A stretch of DNA of 64,000 bases from Amylostereum areolatum (lineage: Eukaryota; Basidiomycota; Agaricomycetes; Russulales; Stereaceae), in assembly GCA_012932865.1 (NCBI GenBank), contig SAXG01000058.1:194308-258307 (forward strand), given 5' to 3'. Numbering within the stretch: position 1 is the stretch's first letter; every line of letters starts with the position of its first letter. Below the pieces are notes generated by a model that saw only the letters and a list, made by a program, of their open reading frames with translations, was not told where the DNA came from and ran no database searches. Position numbers and translations under genes: made by a program. Shown piece after piece: positions 10,509 to 20,684 of this stretch.

Positions 10509-13500
10509 GACTTGGTTGACGGATCGGCGTACACCTCTGGGACCTCATCCCCGACGCCTTCCGCGACCGCGCGTGTTGTTGTTGCGAGAGCTGGGGTGCT
10601 CCTGGCAAAAGGGACGTATGTGCATATGTGTGTGTGGCTCAGAGATCACGAACGCGCTCAATTGGCATCGAGGGCATACCTTGTTGTCGTCGAACTGGCT
10701 GGGCTCAGGCTTCTTGATTGTCGGCTGCTGGTATGGCATTGGGTTGGCTGGGCGCGACAGTGCGTTGATGGGGGGGACATCTTCCGGGCTGCTTACCGCA
10801 CGCTCACACTCTGCGATTGTGATCAGGGATGGCATTGAGCCACCCGATGACGAGCTAGACGGAGAGGTGGCAGTGGCCAAGTCCATAGGCTTGGGTGTCG
10901 GTGACACGAGCTGAGTTGTGTCGTCAGGGGTGGGCTTAGGCGGCGTTGGGTCGTCCATGCTGTCGTTGTTGTTGTCGTTGAAGAACAGGGGTAGCGGAGA
11001 GGCAGCCGGCACATCAACAGAGGCGGCTGCTTGGTCTTCAGGAAATGGGGGGCCTTGCAAGGTGCCGTTGACAGTGAACAGGATCTTGATGTTGACGAGG
11101 TCCTCTATTTCAAGCGGCGAGAGAGTGCCGCCATCGTCTGAGCTGGATAAGCCTGTGTCGTTTGGGGATATGTTGGTGGTGGAGAGGAGGAGCAGAGACT
11201 TGGAGGCGGAGTCCATTTTCGAAGTGTCGGAGGTGTCGGAGGTGTCGGAGTCGACCTCCTTGCACCAGCGGACATAGGTGCGGAGCCGATAATCAGCCGC
11301 GTCAAGAATGGAGCGGTGAGGTGTGCCGCCAAAGGTCTTCGAGAGGATGCTGCAGAGTCAATGGAGGTACTGGAGAAGGCGGCGGAGAAGGCGGCTGCGG
11401 TGCTCGGAGGACTTGACGAGTTGTTGGCCCAGGTCCGTGCCACTGTGAGACCAGGACCATGACATCCGAGATTGGAGGGTTCTCCTTTAGACCCTCTGCC
11501 GCGATGGCCTCTTTGATGACGAGCGGAGGCTCTCCTGCGTACAGCGGGTTCCCCAGAATGTTTGGAGCCAACACCCAGACAGGGTGCGTCTCCTCTATTG
11601 AACCAAGATATTCAAACTGTCCGGCCGCAGCAGCAGTGCGGCGCGGGCTCATGGCGATTGGGGGCAGTGTGATCAACAGCAGGATGTTGACGTGGATGGT
11701 GTTCGTGTGCGCCTGCCACATGCTGAGGCTGGCGGCAAGGTGCTGGGAGATTCCTGGGGTCACGACCTGAGATGTGGCATCGGGGGGTGTGTGTTTGCGG
11801 ACTGTCCAAGGGGCTCTCCGTCTTCGCGCTGATACTGTGTCGAGGGCAGGTTGAGTTGGAGACCGGGGTTACGCTTGGAGCGCAGGATTGGGGTAAAGTT
11901 GTCGACGTGTCAGAGGCCGTTGAGGGAAGAGTAGCCGCCGCCCGCGATGTCAAGGACGGACTCTTCACCGTGAGAGGACCCTTCAGCCATGATGAGAGCG
12001 GCCGTCGCCAACATGATCAGGTGGCCGTCATCGTCGGAGCTGCCCATGCGGACTTGAGCACAGATGAATGAGAGGACTTGTTGGTGTGTGTTGAGCCCAA
12101 TTGGCTGCGGGGTGTTGAAGTGCATCCAGAGTCTGTCCGGCACGAGGACTGTGGCTGAGCAAACCATCTGGCCGTAAATGCTTTGGGATTCGGTTGGCGA
12201 GGATGCGCGCGGAGTTGGCCCGAACCGTTTCACGGACGATGTCGACCTCGTCGATGGTTGGGACGATAGGGCGGATGTGGCTGTCTTGGCGGAGGAATGG
12301 CGGAATCACCGGGTCGTGATATCCTGAGGACAGCCCTACAGCGTGTGGGGTGAGTCTATTGCAGTTTTATAGGTTTACTGGTTAGCTTACGATTTTTGTA
12401 CCAGGCTACATCCATTTCCGCAAGTGAGAGAGGGAGATTTGGCAGTGTGGCATTGGGCATATCGACATCCTGGTGGTCTTTGGGCAATGTGCCAAGGTCG
12501 GCCATGCAGTGTGCGTCTCCAGCGGACCCTTCCTCAATGCAGAGCGTGTGGAGGAAGAGGTCGCCTCTGAACAAAGTGGTCTTGACGCGCGTGCCGAGAA
12601 GCTTGGAGTTGTCGGGGGTGAGGAAGGCTTGAATGTATCGTGAACGTCGGACCAGGACGGGGTCCTTGAAGGAAAGATCCAGGACGCAGGTCGTCGTGCC
12701 ATGGTCCTTGATCGAGCTGAAGGCAAGGACAATGACATTGTCGCTTTTGATCTCGACAGCGCGGTCATCATAGACAACTCCTGGCGCGCGACCACGGAGC
12801 AATTGCTCTCGCCAGTTGGCAATGATCTAGATGTTGAAGCGGCCAAGCAAAGCCTGCAAGAGTAAGTCAGGGGAACATTCGGAAGAGTCATATTGACTGA
12901 CCATGGGTGACACGGGAGTATTGGGGGAGATCAAGGGGGCCTCGGCCAGCGAGGTGGCAGAGAAAGAGTCTTGAGACATGGTGGTTGGGGAAGATGAGAG
13001 CAAGGACAAGTAGTCTGAGAGCGGTGATAAGTATGAAAGTGCAGAGGGAAAAGTGGGAGAAGTGAGGAGGTGAGGCTCACCATCGACGGACGTGGGGGTC
13101 TTTATACGCCTTGTGTGTGCTAAAGACATTGGTGGCCCAGCTTGAATGGGCAGTGCGTGACCGTCGGCGGTGATGCTCTTAATTGATGGCCTATTGACAG
13201 GTGGGTAGGTGAACGACACGGAAGGGCCACCACTTGTGGGGGCCTTCATGGCGCGCAGCGTGTCCAGTTTACACATGACGGACTCTGCATCGCGTAGGAG
13301 GTGTCGGTATTGACACCGGTCTGTACGAGGGTCCGTCGGGTTAGTCAAAAAGAAACTAGTGTTGTTCAAAAAAGGCGTACCCTCGGGACTCGTCACATTG
13401 GCGCTGTCGTCCGGGTGGCAGCCTGTCATGTCGTGGTCCGATGGGCAGCCGGTCTTGAAGGCGCGACCCATCACGGCGTCGGCTTGGCTTGTACGGCCTG

Positions 13501-13567
13501 TGCGTTGTGGGTGGTCGAAGAAGGAGGTTGAGGTGGGGGCAAGAGCGAGGTTGTTGGCAGGTGACAT
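10333..13567 (-). pseudogene. Decayed uncharacterised basidiomycete gene
   Basis: A coding trace can be followed in one direction for over 3 kb. It begins near ATG 13567 (MSPANNLALAPTSTSFFDH) and runs into TAG at 12827-12829. The same frame continues (IIANWREQLLRGRAPGVVYDD ... DVAWYK at about 12390). An intron-like GTAAGC..ATAG gap leads to GYHDPVIPPFLRQDSHIRP, then a one-base frame change near 12175. After that come DRLWMHFNTPQPIGLN, HPVWVLAPNILGNPLYAG (about 11580), DYRLRTYVRWCKEVD (about 11270), an acidic Ser/Pro-rich part, and a Cys-containing end (VCPRCQLSAFVISEPH, about 10655). The coherent frame suggests a once real protein, probably repetitive in this genome. I do not know its function, and it may be element-encoded. 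Confidence 0.4.
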
Positions 13568-13639
13568 GGCGGAAGGCGATGGCAGCGGGACGAAAAATTT
13601 CCCGCGCAAATTCACATCGAACCGTCATTGGTTCGCACA

Positions 13640-14155
13640 TGACCCGGCAAACTCCGAGTGGAACGACACCACATTACGCCGTTCGTCTGCCTGTTCGTCC
13701 TCCGTCTGTGTTGTCTTCCCCTCTCCTCATCACCTTGTCCTTTCTCAGCAGATTCTTTGTGTGCGCATCCCTCGTTGCCGGCGCGTGGTTCAAGATTTGG
13801 GGCTGCCAGCTGCCAGGCAGGACTGAGGCTGTTTAGGGTGTGTATTTCCGTGTACTTGGCTCCATTCTCGTACTTACCCTTTTTTGTCGGTTGCCCTTTG
13901 CACACACTTCTCCGTGCGAACACTGCAGCGTCGGGACCGTGCCGGTGCATCCAGTATTCGAGGGGAGCTCTCGATGGCTTCGGACCGTCACACATGGCGG
14001 GTGCATTAGCCTGCGCACGGTCACGACTGCGCACCCGGACGTGTATGGGATATCAACAGTAAGTCGTGCTTTCGTTGTTTTGCACGCGCTTACACGGATT
14101 GCAACGTGTAGGCGCCTCAAGCGCGACCCATCTGTCATTATCGTTAACGAGGTCG
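13640..14155. other. No supported gene
   Basis: Overlapping short frames on both strands carry no recognisable motif. Confidence 0.4.
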
Positions 14156-14157
14156 AC

Positions 14158-14350
14158 AGAGGGACCTTCAGTCATAAAGTGAAACACAAAGTGGACTGGC
14201 CGGGGATTGAACCCAGGACCTCCCATATTCTAGAAGGGTGCTCTAACCAACTGAGCTACCTGTCCGATAGTGGGAACAGGTTGGTAGTTGATATAGAGAA
14301 TATCACCGAGCTCTGATTGTGTGCAACAGGCCAGGGCTTAGCCTTATTTC
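14158..14350 (-). repeat. 193-bp repeat with tRNA-like core, copy A
   Basis: Nearly identical over its full length to 39892-40084 in the opposite orientation. The shared unit runs, read on this copy's minus strand, from GAAATAAGGC to GGTCCCTCT, with a tRNA-like segment inside. The two copies share no flanking sequence, so the unit has been dispersed as a discrete block. No target duplication is visible at this copy. Confidence 0.8.
14192..14265 (-). tRNA. tRNA-like sequence, probably a pseudo-tRNA inside a repeat
   Basis: A 74-nt cloverleaf can be drawn. The acceptor GGACAGG pairs with CCAGTCC with one A-A mismatch. The A box is TAGCTCAGTTGG, the B box GGTTCAATCC, and the T stem is CTGGG/CCCGG. 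The anticodon stem CCCTT/ATGGG has one T-T mismatch, and the loop CTAGAAT would give anticodon AGA (Ser). True Ser tRNAs have a long variable arm, which is absent, so this is more likely a degenerate tRNA-derived pol III promoter than a working gene. Confidence 0.55.
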
Positions 14351-14434
14351 AACATTTTCTTCCTCCTATGAAGGCTTCAATACCCACTTCGAAACTCCCT
14401 TTGTTGGATCTCTGTAAAAGCATTTCAGTGAGTG

Positions 14435-14919
14435 ATGGATTCATCGCCAAAGATCAAGACTTACAACGACCTCGCAGGATCCGACATCAGGGCGAAGTAC
14501 GCACTTCCAGGTATGACCTCCCCCACCCCTCCCACAGGCGGAAATGTCGACCAAAGTCAGTCAGGCGGAGGTGGTGATACCGACAATGGCGATGTAGGCC
14601 AGATTGTTTGTGACGGCGTCAGCAAGAACACTCTTAATGAGCCAACCCCAACATCGACCTCTATCCCTCCCATGAACAATCCAGCGCTGGAGGCGGACTC
14701 TACTAGCACAGTCAACAAAACACAGGTTCCAGCAAGGGGAAGGCAACTCACTGCCTACGAGCAGACGTGAGGAACAAACAGATACTCAAGGACCTAGAGA
14801 TTGAGCAGGCCAAGACGGACTTGTGGCTCCCACCGTCTAAGGAGAAGGAGAAGACAACACAAAAACATCAGCCGAACGGGTCGACAGCTACACGCCGTTC
14901 CACTCGGGGGAGTGCATCC
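14435..14919 (+). pseudogene. Gag-like fragment cut by copia element C1
   Basis: Starts at ATG 14435 (MDSSPKIKTYNDLAG ... KYALPGMTSPTP) and runs to TGA 14768. One base further on another frame continues as ILKDLEIEQAKTDLWLPPSKEKEK up to the junction with C1 at 14919. The style (short N-terminal motif, low-complexity linker, Lys/Glu-rich helix) is that of a fungal retrotransposon Gag-like protein. A frameshift and the C1 insertion both disrupt it. A similar Gag-like piece occurs at 19.5 kb. Confidence 0.4.
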
Positions 14920-15370
14920 TGTTGAAGTCGCAGTTGAAGGGGCTAGCCAGCTAGCTAGGGACGCTCAGAACTGACACAAACAGTGGATTGCTGCAGCACA
15001 GAATGAGCGACTAAGAAACAAGACAGAAACAAGCAAAGGGCATACCTGCAGCACAGAATGAGCGACTGAGGAGGAGCAGACGCGTGTGGCTGCAGGTAGA
15101 GGCCATGGAGTGTGGGAGGAAACTCGGAATAAGCCGAGAATCGACCAAAAGCGGTAACTAACTCGAAACTGAAGCTAGGGAAGCTAGCTCAGGCTGAACT
15201 ACAGTAAGTACAGTACAATAGCGAACACTGGGTGAAGTGGAGAGGGCATGTGAGGGTATAGACGCGGAATGAGACGATAACAGGGTAAATGGAGCGGAAT
15301 AGAAGCGGATAGAAGGGAGATAGAACAGAATAAAGGCGTAGAAATCAGACATAAAGGAATATCTTCAACA
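14920..15370 (-). repeat. 3' LTR of C1
   Basis: 451 bp, TGTTGAAG ... CTTCAACA (8-bp terminal inverted repeat). It differs from its partner at several places, for example after GAATGAGCGACT, so C1 is older than C2. Confidence 0.93.
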
Positions 15371-15389
15371 CTCCCCCGTGATGAGACGC

Positions 15390-17700
15390 CTACTCGAGTC
15401 CCATCATCTCCCTGCACCGCACAACGCGCTCCCGAGGCAGCGCCTTCGTCAGGATGTCGGCCGGCATCTCGTTTGTCCCCACAAACTTGAGAACAATCCG
15501 GCCGGCCTCCACTTCGTCTCGCAGCCAGTAGAAGCGCAAGTCGAGGTGCTTCATGCGTCCATGATGCTCGGGGTTCTTCGAGACGTTGATAGACGACTGA
15601 TTGTCCGAGTACAGGAGCGAAGCGCCCTCGACTGTGTAGCCAAACTCAGAGAGCAGGTTGCGCATCCAGACGATCTCCTTGCCAGCCTCGACGGCAGCAA
15701 TGTACTCCGCCTCGGTCGTCGACTGTGCGACGAGCGATTGGAGGCGAGAGCTCCAGCTGACAGCGCCAGAACCGATCCGGACGAGATACCCGCCTGTGGA
15801 GCGGCCATTGTCGACGTTTCCGCCGTGGTCCGAGTCTGTGAAGGTGGTGAACAGCTCGGAGTCGTCGGTCGGCCTGTACACGAGCTTCAAGTCCTTCGTA
15901 CCCTGGAGGTACTTGAACAGATGCTGGACGGCGCGCCAATGCTGAGGGCCTGGGTCCGAGATGAAGCGGCAGAGGTTGGAGACGGTGTAGGCGATGTCTG
16001 GACGGGTAGCAGTCGCGATGTAGAGCAGGGAACCGACGGCGCTGCCGTAGGGCACCTTCTGCATGAATTCGCGCTCAGACGCGTTCTGGGGCGACATGGC
16101 CTTCGTCAGACGCGAGCCAGGAAGCATGGGCGTGGTGACAGGGTGGCAGTCGGCATGGTTGTAGCGTGCAAGCGTGTCGACGATGTACTGGCGCTGGGAG
16201 AGGAAGAGGGTGCGAAGGGAGCGGTCTCGAGTGATGTGGATGCCAAGGAGGAAGGAGGTGGGGCCGAGATCTCGCAGCTTGAAGTGCGTGCGAAGAGTGG
16301 CGATGATCTCGTCGAGAACAGGCTCCGAATTCGACGCCAGGGTGCCGTCGTCGACGAAGACAGGGAGGAGAACGCGCACAGCGTCGCGCTGAAGCACGTA
16401 GATCGACGCGTCGCTGTAGATGCAGCGGAATCAGGACCTCCATTAGCTTGATCTTCCACAGGCGAGCGGCCTGCTTGAGGCCGTAGATCGACTTCTGCAG
16501 CTTGCAGACCGCGCCGGGAGGACCCTCCTCGAAGCCTTCAGGCTGCTTCATGTAGACCTCCGCATCGAGGTCGCCATTGATGAAGGCATGGGAGATGTCG
16601 ATGGAGCGCAGGTGGAGATCCTCGACGGCGGCGAGGGCGAGGACAGTGCGAATGGCCTGGAACTTGGCAGTGGGGGCGAAGGTCTCGAAGTAGTCGAAGC
16701 CAGGACGCTGGGCAAAGCCCTTGGCGACGACGCGCGCCTTGTAGCGCTCGATGGAGCCGTCCTCCTTGCGCTTGACCTTGAAGACCCAGCGCGATGCGAC
16801 GGCGTGCGAGCCAGGAGGGAGAGAGGCGATAGACCAGGTGCCGTTGGCTGCATGGGCGTCGAGCTCCTCTCTGCACGCTGCAAGCCACATCTCCGCGTCT
16901 GGACGCTGCATAGCCTGTCTGTAGGAGAGCGGCTCGCCGTCTGCAGATAGCAGGGCGGTCTCCAACGCGGTGTGGATGGCAAAGGCGGCCTCAGGCGTCT
17001 CCTGCGCGAAGTAGACGTCGTCATTCGCCCACGGCTCAGGCGAGTCGCTGTGAGCATCGTCCTCCTCGTCGGATTCGACTGCAGGAAGCGGCTCGCGCAC
17101 TTTCGCCTTGGAGGGCACTGGTTGAGGCTGCCAGCTGTTCGATCGCGCCTTGACCACGGCGTCGCGCGTGCTACGACGCAGAGGACCGGTGGGCGAAGCG
17201 GCGCGCTTCCTCCCTCGAGGAGCAGGCCGCGAAGGACCCGCATGTGGAGAGGGAGGTGCAGGATCGGCTGCAGGCGGCGCAGGAGCGGGATCGGCCGCAT
17301 CCTGATCATGCTCATCAGCAGGCGGAGCTGGAGGCAGAACAGGCTCGTCTTGCTCAGCAGAGGACGAGTCGTCGTCTCCCCCGGCATCCAGCACCGGCTG
17401 AGAGGGAGCAGGCTCCGATGGAGGCGGAGGAGGGAAGAGGGGAGCGGAAGGCGAGGGCAGGAGCGGCTTGTTAAGCCTGGAGCGAGGGAAATCGCGCTCG
17501 TCAAAGTCGGCGCGCTCGCAAATGATGACCTTCTTCGCTATGGGATCCCAGAACTTCCAGCCTTTGTACCCCTCGGGATACCCGATGAAGGCGGCCTTCA
17601 CCATGTGCGGCTGCAGGCCCTTGCGCTTGTCGCGCTGGATATGGACGTATGCGGTGCATCCCCATACGCGCAGACGACTCACATCCGGCTTGGACCCGTG
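15390..17700 (-). pseudogene. pol: C1 partial Pol: integrase end, reverse transcriptase, RNase H
   Basis: Reading on the minus strand, 17682-16430 gives the end of integrase (LRVWGCTAYVHIQRDK), a Ser/Pro/Ala-rich linker and the N-terminal reverse transcriptase (SRWVFKVKRKEDGSIERYK, VYMKQPEGFEEGPPG). After the 14-bp deletion near 16427 the next frame (16397-15390) continues with the catalytic VFVDDG, TDSDHGGNVDNG, STTEAEYIAA and YSDNQSSIN of RNase H, ending at the usual TAA just before the LTR. Almost every codon matches C2. It makes no complete protein because gag, protease and the integrase core are gone. Confidence 0.92.
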
Positions 17701-17904
17701 CCAGAGCTCAAAGGGCGTGGTGTGCGCCTTGATAGCGGCGGAATGCGCGCCCTGGAGGATGGGGATGGTGTGGGAGGCAACGGATGGGTCGTTCGACTTG
17801 AAACTCGAGGGCTGGGGCCTCTAGGGATGGTAGGAGAGGTGTGTAGAAGGACGAGGCGAGGGGGGTGCTGTGAGGCGAGATAAAAGCGATAGGTGTTGGC
17901 TAGA

Positions 17905-17921
17905 GCGCAGGGCCCATAACC
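17905..17921 (-). promoter_or_regulatory. Primer-binding site of C1 (internal initiator tRNA-Met type)
   Basis: Immediately inside the 5' LTR the minus strand reads GGTTATGGGCCCTGCGC, complementary to the D-arm/anticodon part of initiator tRNA-Met. Identical to the site of C2. Confidence 0.8.
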
Positions 17922-18370
17922 TGTTGAAGTCGCAGTTGAAGGGGCTAGCCAACTAGCTAGGGACGCTCAGAACTGACACAAACAGTGGATTGCTGCAGCA
18001 CAGAATGAGCGACTTCAACAAGACAGAAACGAGCAAAGGGCATACCTGCAGCACAGAATGAGCGACTGAGGAGGAGCAGACGCGTGTGGCTGCAGGTAGA
18101 GGCCATGGAGCGTGGGAGGAAACTCGGAATAAGCCGAGAATCGACCAAAAGCGGTAACTAACTCGAAACTGAAGCTAGGGAAGCTAGCTCAGGCTGAACT
18201 ACAGTAAGTACAGTACAATAGCGAACAGTGGGTGAAGTGGAGAGGGCATGTGAGGGTATAGACGCGGAATGAGACGATAATAGGGTGAATGGAGCGGAAT
18301 AGAAGCGAATAGAACGGAGATAGAACGGAATAAAGGCGTAGAAATCAGACATAAAGGAATATCTTCAACA
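17922..18370 (-). repeat. 5' LTR of C1
   Basis: 449 bp, same family as the other copia LTRs. It shows a small rearrangement at GCGACTTCAACAAGAC relative to its partner. Confidence 0.92.
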
Positions 18371-19261
18371 GGATGCATGTCTGCTCGTGAAGAAAAGGTA
18401 TTGCACATCGGCTGGCATTGTCTTGCTCAGCATTGAACACGGCAAATGCGGGCACCACTGATGGAAGGTGGCCAAGCCACAACCAGGACAAGAGACATTA
18501 TATATAGTAGTTATGCAGTCGTTCGAGCAGGAGCGGAACTAAAATTGAGACCATAAGACGAACAATATCACATATGAGTGTGGGATGGTGTGCAAAGGGT
18601 AAGCAATAGGTAACAGGATGCGTGGAAACACAAATTGAAGATTGGGTGCATCTGCAAAACTGTCAGAATGGGATGGAATGTGAAATGAGGTAGCAATGTA
18701 CCATCTAATCTGCCTTCCTTTGGTACAGCTGCACCTGGTTACCCCAATGCAAAACCTGCATCGTGATGTGAGATCTGGGAGGGTTCATGAGTAGCAGGGC
18801 TACCCAGTGACTCTCTCGCTTATCACGCTGGTGATAGTGGATGGACCCGTTCAGCTCGGTGTTGATCTCGGTGACATCGTGACTCCAGAGGATGGAGAGG
18901 CCAAGGACGGGGAATCGATTGATAATGGCGATGGTAGGATTCTGCAGGTGGCCAGCGGGCAGGTATCGGTATGCGGTGCCGTCCGAAATCCCATGGCCGT
19001 GAATTGTGATTTGATCGACGAAGAGAGGGGGAACTGCGAGAGGTGCTTGGAGTGTGTAAAAACTGCGGAAGCTCAAGGGCCTTTTGTATCCTCCAACACA
19101 GACTCTCGCCGGCCCCCTGATCCATATCCCCTTCCTTTGTCCATTCTTTCTTTATTCACCAGCAGCCCCACAAAGCAAGCACTGCATGATATCATTACGT
19201 CCACTGCGCTGTCCTACAATGAGGAGGAGTATGCTGGACGTGTTGGGCACATAATCAGAAA
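18371..19261. other. No firmly supported gene
   Basis: The longest frame is 18705-19076 on the minus strand (MSFRSFYTLQAPLAVPPLF ...). I recognise no family in it, and it may be part of an unknown gene or chance. Confidence 0.3.
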
Positions 19262-19303
19262 GGAACACCAGGGCGCACAGTAGTTGAGTGGTACAAACCC
19301 TGA
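19262..19303 (+). repeat. Small scrap of chromovirus gag
   Basis: The 31 bases from 19262 match the gag leader of G2 (42593-42623) exactly. After a short gap, CAAACCCTG also matches. Too short for coding. It shows that G-family sequence was once here. Confidence 0.7.
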
Positions 19304-19499
19304 ATCTACCCTTCGGTGATAGATGCGATATATAGAGAACTGAACTTAGATTCTTAACTTGACTTGCAGAGACTGAAACATGAACTTGGATTGAACTGGG
19401 GACTGAAATGGGACTGAAACTAATTTGAGAACTGAGAGAGTAGGAAGACTACCGAATAACTGGGTGACAGGAAGATTTGCAATCTGAGCGAGTGGTGTC

Positions 19500-19905
19500 A
19501 GTACCTCCTCAAGTTCAATACTAAGGCAGGATGGGTGTACAAGAATGGACGTATGACCAGGCGGCAGATCAACTTGCAGCTTTGGCAAGGTGTATGTCCT
19601 ACACTCCGTAAGTGTATTGAGCAATGTCTTATCAACTGGCACCCCACCCATAACATGGCCAATCCCTGGGACAAGACTGAAGTCGACAAGGTGGCCGAGT
19701 TTCTCCTAGCCCGTGGCACATTTCATGAAGATCTCAGCAACCCAGATTCAATACCAATTCAGAAGCCATAAGTTCTGACAATGAGTACCCAGCAGAAAAA
19801 CCGACTAAGTATGACAAGTCTAGGCATGAGAAAGGCGAGACCCGCAAGCCCGCAGTTTCCTCAGCAAAGGTGAGCGCAGATTCAAGACAGAAAGTGCGCC
19901 CTTAG
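19500..19905 (+). pseudogene. Gag-like fragment of another retrotransposon
   Basis: The plus strand reads YKNGRMTRRQINLQLWQGV, RKCIEQCLINWHPTHN, then DKTEVDKVAEFLLARGTFH, followed by TAA 19769 and a Lys-rich stretch (KPTKYDKSRHEKGETRKP). The pattern resembles the middle of fungal gypsy Gag proteins (LxFWxGLPxxLR ... VxxAVxxLLxRxxF). With 14435-14919 it may come from one Gag gene broken by C1. No zinc knuckle is visible. Confidence 0.4.
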
Positions 19906-20214
19906 AACACTGACAGTGTTGAATTCAGACTTGGTCATGCTGTTGGGATCACTCAAGATTAATGAACCTCGGTATGCAATTCTTCACTACCAGATCTGCA
20001 GTATTGATGAGAAGTGGCATCAGACCCTCCCAATGCCTATGGTTGGAATGGCTATGCCCGCCTCAGACCCGGTTCAATACAGCTACAAACTGGCAGCACG
20101 GAACTACCAGGTGGCCCCGGTAGCTCAAGACACTCGACCCAATGTTACATCTACGCCTCACCCGTTACCCCCCCTCATATGTCCAACACAGCACCCCCGC
20201 AACCAACCGGATGT
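19906..20214. other. Left flank of C2, no supported gene
   Basis: Short frames only. A plus-strand frame runs across the junction into the LTR. The sequence does not contain the missing last exon of the P2 gene that lies on the other side of C2. Confidence 0.4.
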
Positions 20215-20665
20215 TGTTGAAGTCGCAGTTGAAGGGGCTAGCCAACTAGCTAGGGACGCTCAGAACTGACACAAACAGTGGATTGCTGCAGCACAGAATG
20301 AGCGACTGAGAAACAAGACAGAAACGAGCAAAGGGCATACCTGCAGCACAGAATGAGCGACTGAGGAGGAGCAGACGCGTGTGGCTGCAGGTAGAGGCCA
20401 TGGAGCGTGGGAGGAAACTCGGAATAAGCCGAGAATCGACCTAAAGCGGTAACTAACTCGAAACTGAAGCTAGGGAAGCTAGCTCAGGCTGAACTACAGT
20501 AAGTACAGTACAATAGCGAACAGTGGGTGAAGTGGAGAGGGCATGTGAGGGTATAGACGCGGAATTAGATGATAATAGGGTGAATGGAGCGGAATAGACG
20601 CGAATAGAAGGGAGATAGAACAGAATAAAGGCGTAGAAATCAGACATAAACGAATATCTTCAACA
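20215..20665 (-). repeat. 3' LTR of C2
   Basis: 451 bp, TGTTGAAG ... CTTCAACA. By eye no difference from 25703-26153. Confidence 0.95.
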
Positions 20666-20684
20666 CTCCCCCGTGATGAGACGC

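Larger units (their letters stand above)
14920..18370 (-). mobile_element. Ty1/copia element C1, internally deleted
   Basis: Two LTRs (14920-15370 and 17922-18370) enclose part of pol read on the minus strand. Compared with C2, about 2.5 kb is missing, from the middle of the integrase back through protease and gag. The break joins GATAGCGGCGG to AATGCGCGCCC near 17740. A 14-bp deletion near 16427 also shifts the reverse-transcriptase frame. It could move only with proteins from another copy. Its flanks (CATCC left, GGATG right) are not a direct repeat. Confidence 0.93.

Noticed and set aside
14192..14265. Functional tRNA-Ser(AGA)
   Set aside because: No long variable arm, mismatches in acceptor and anticodon stems, and the sequence is part of a dispersed repeat.
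20215..20310. Plus-strand frame at the start of the copia LTRs that reads like a Gag segment (VEVAVEGASQLARDAQN, then a stop, then HKQWIAAAQNERL)
   Set aside because: The same bases are LTR in all four copies and LTR borders are fixed by the primer-binding sites; similarity to a Gag protein could not be tested and may be chance.
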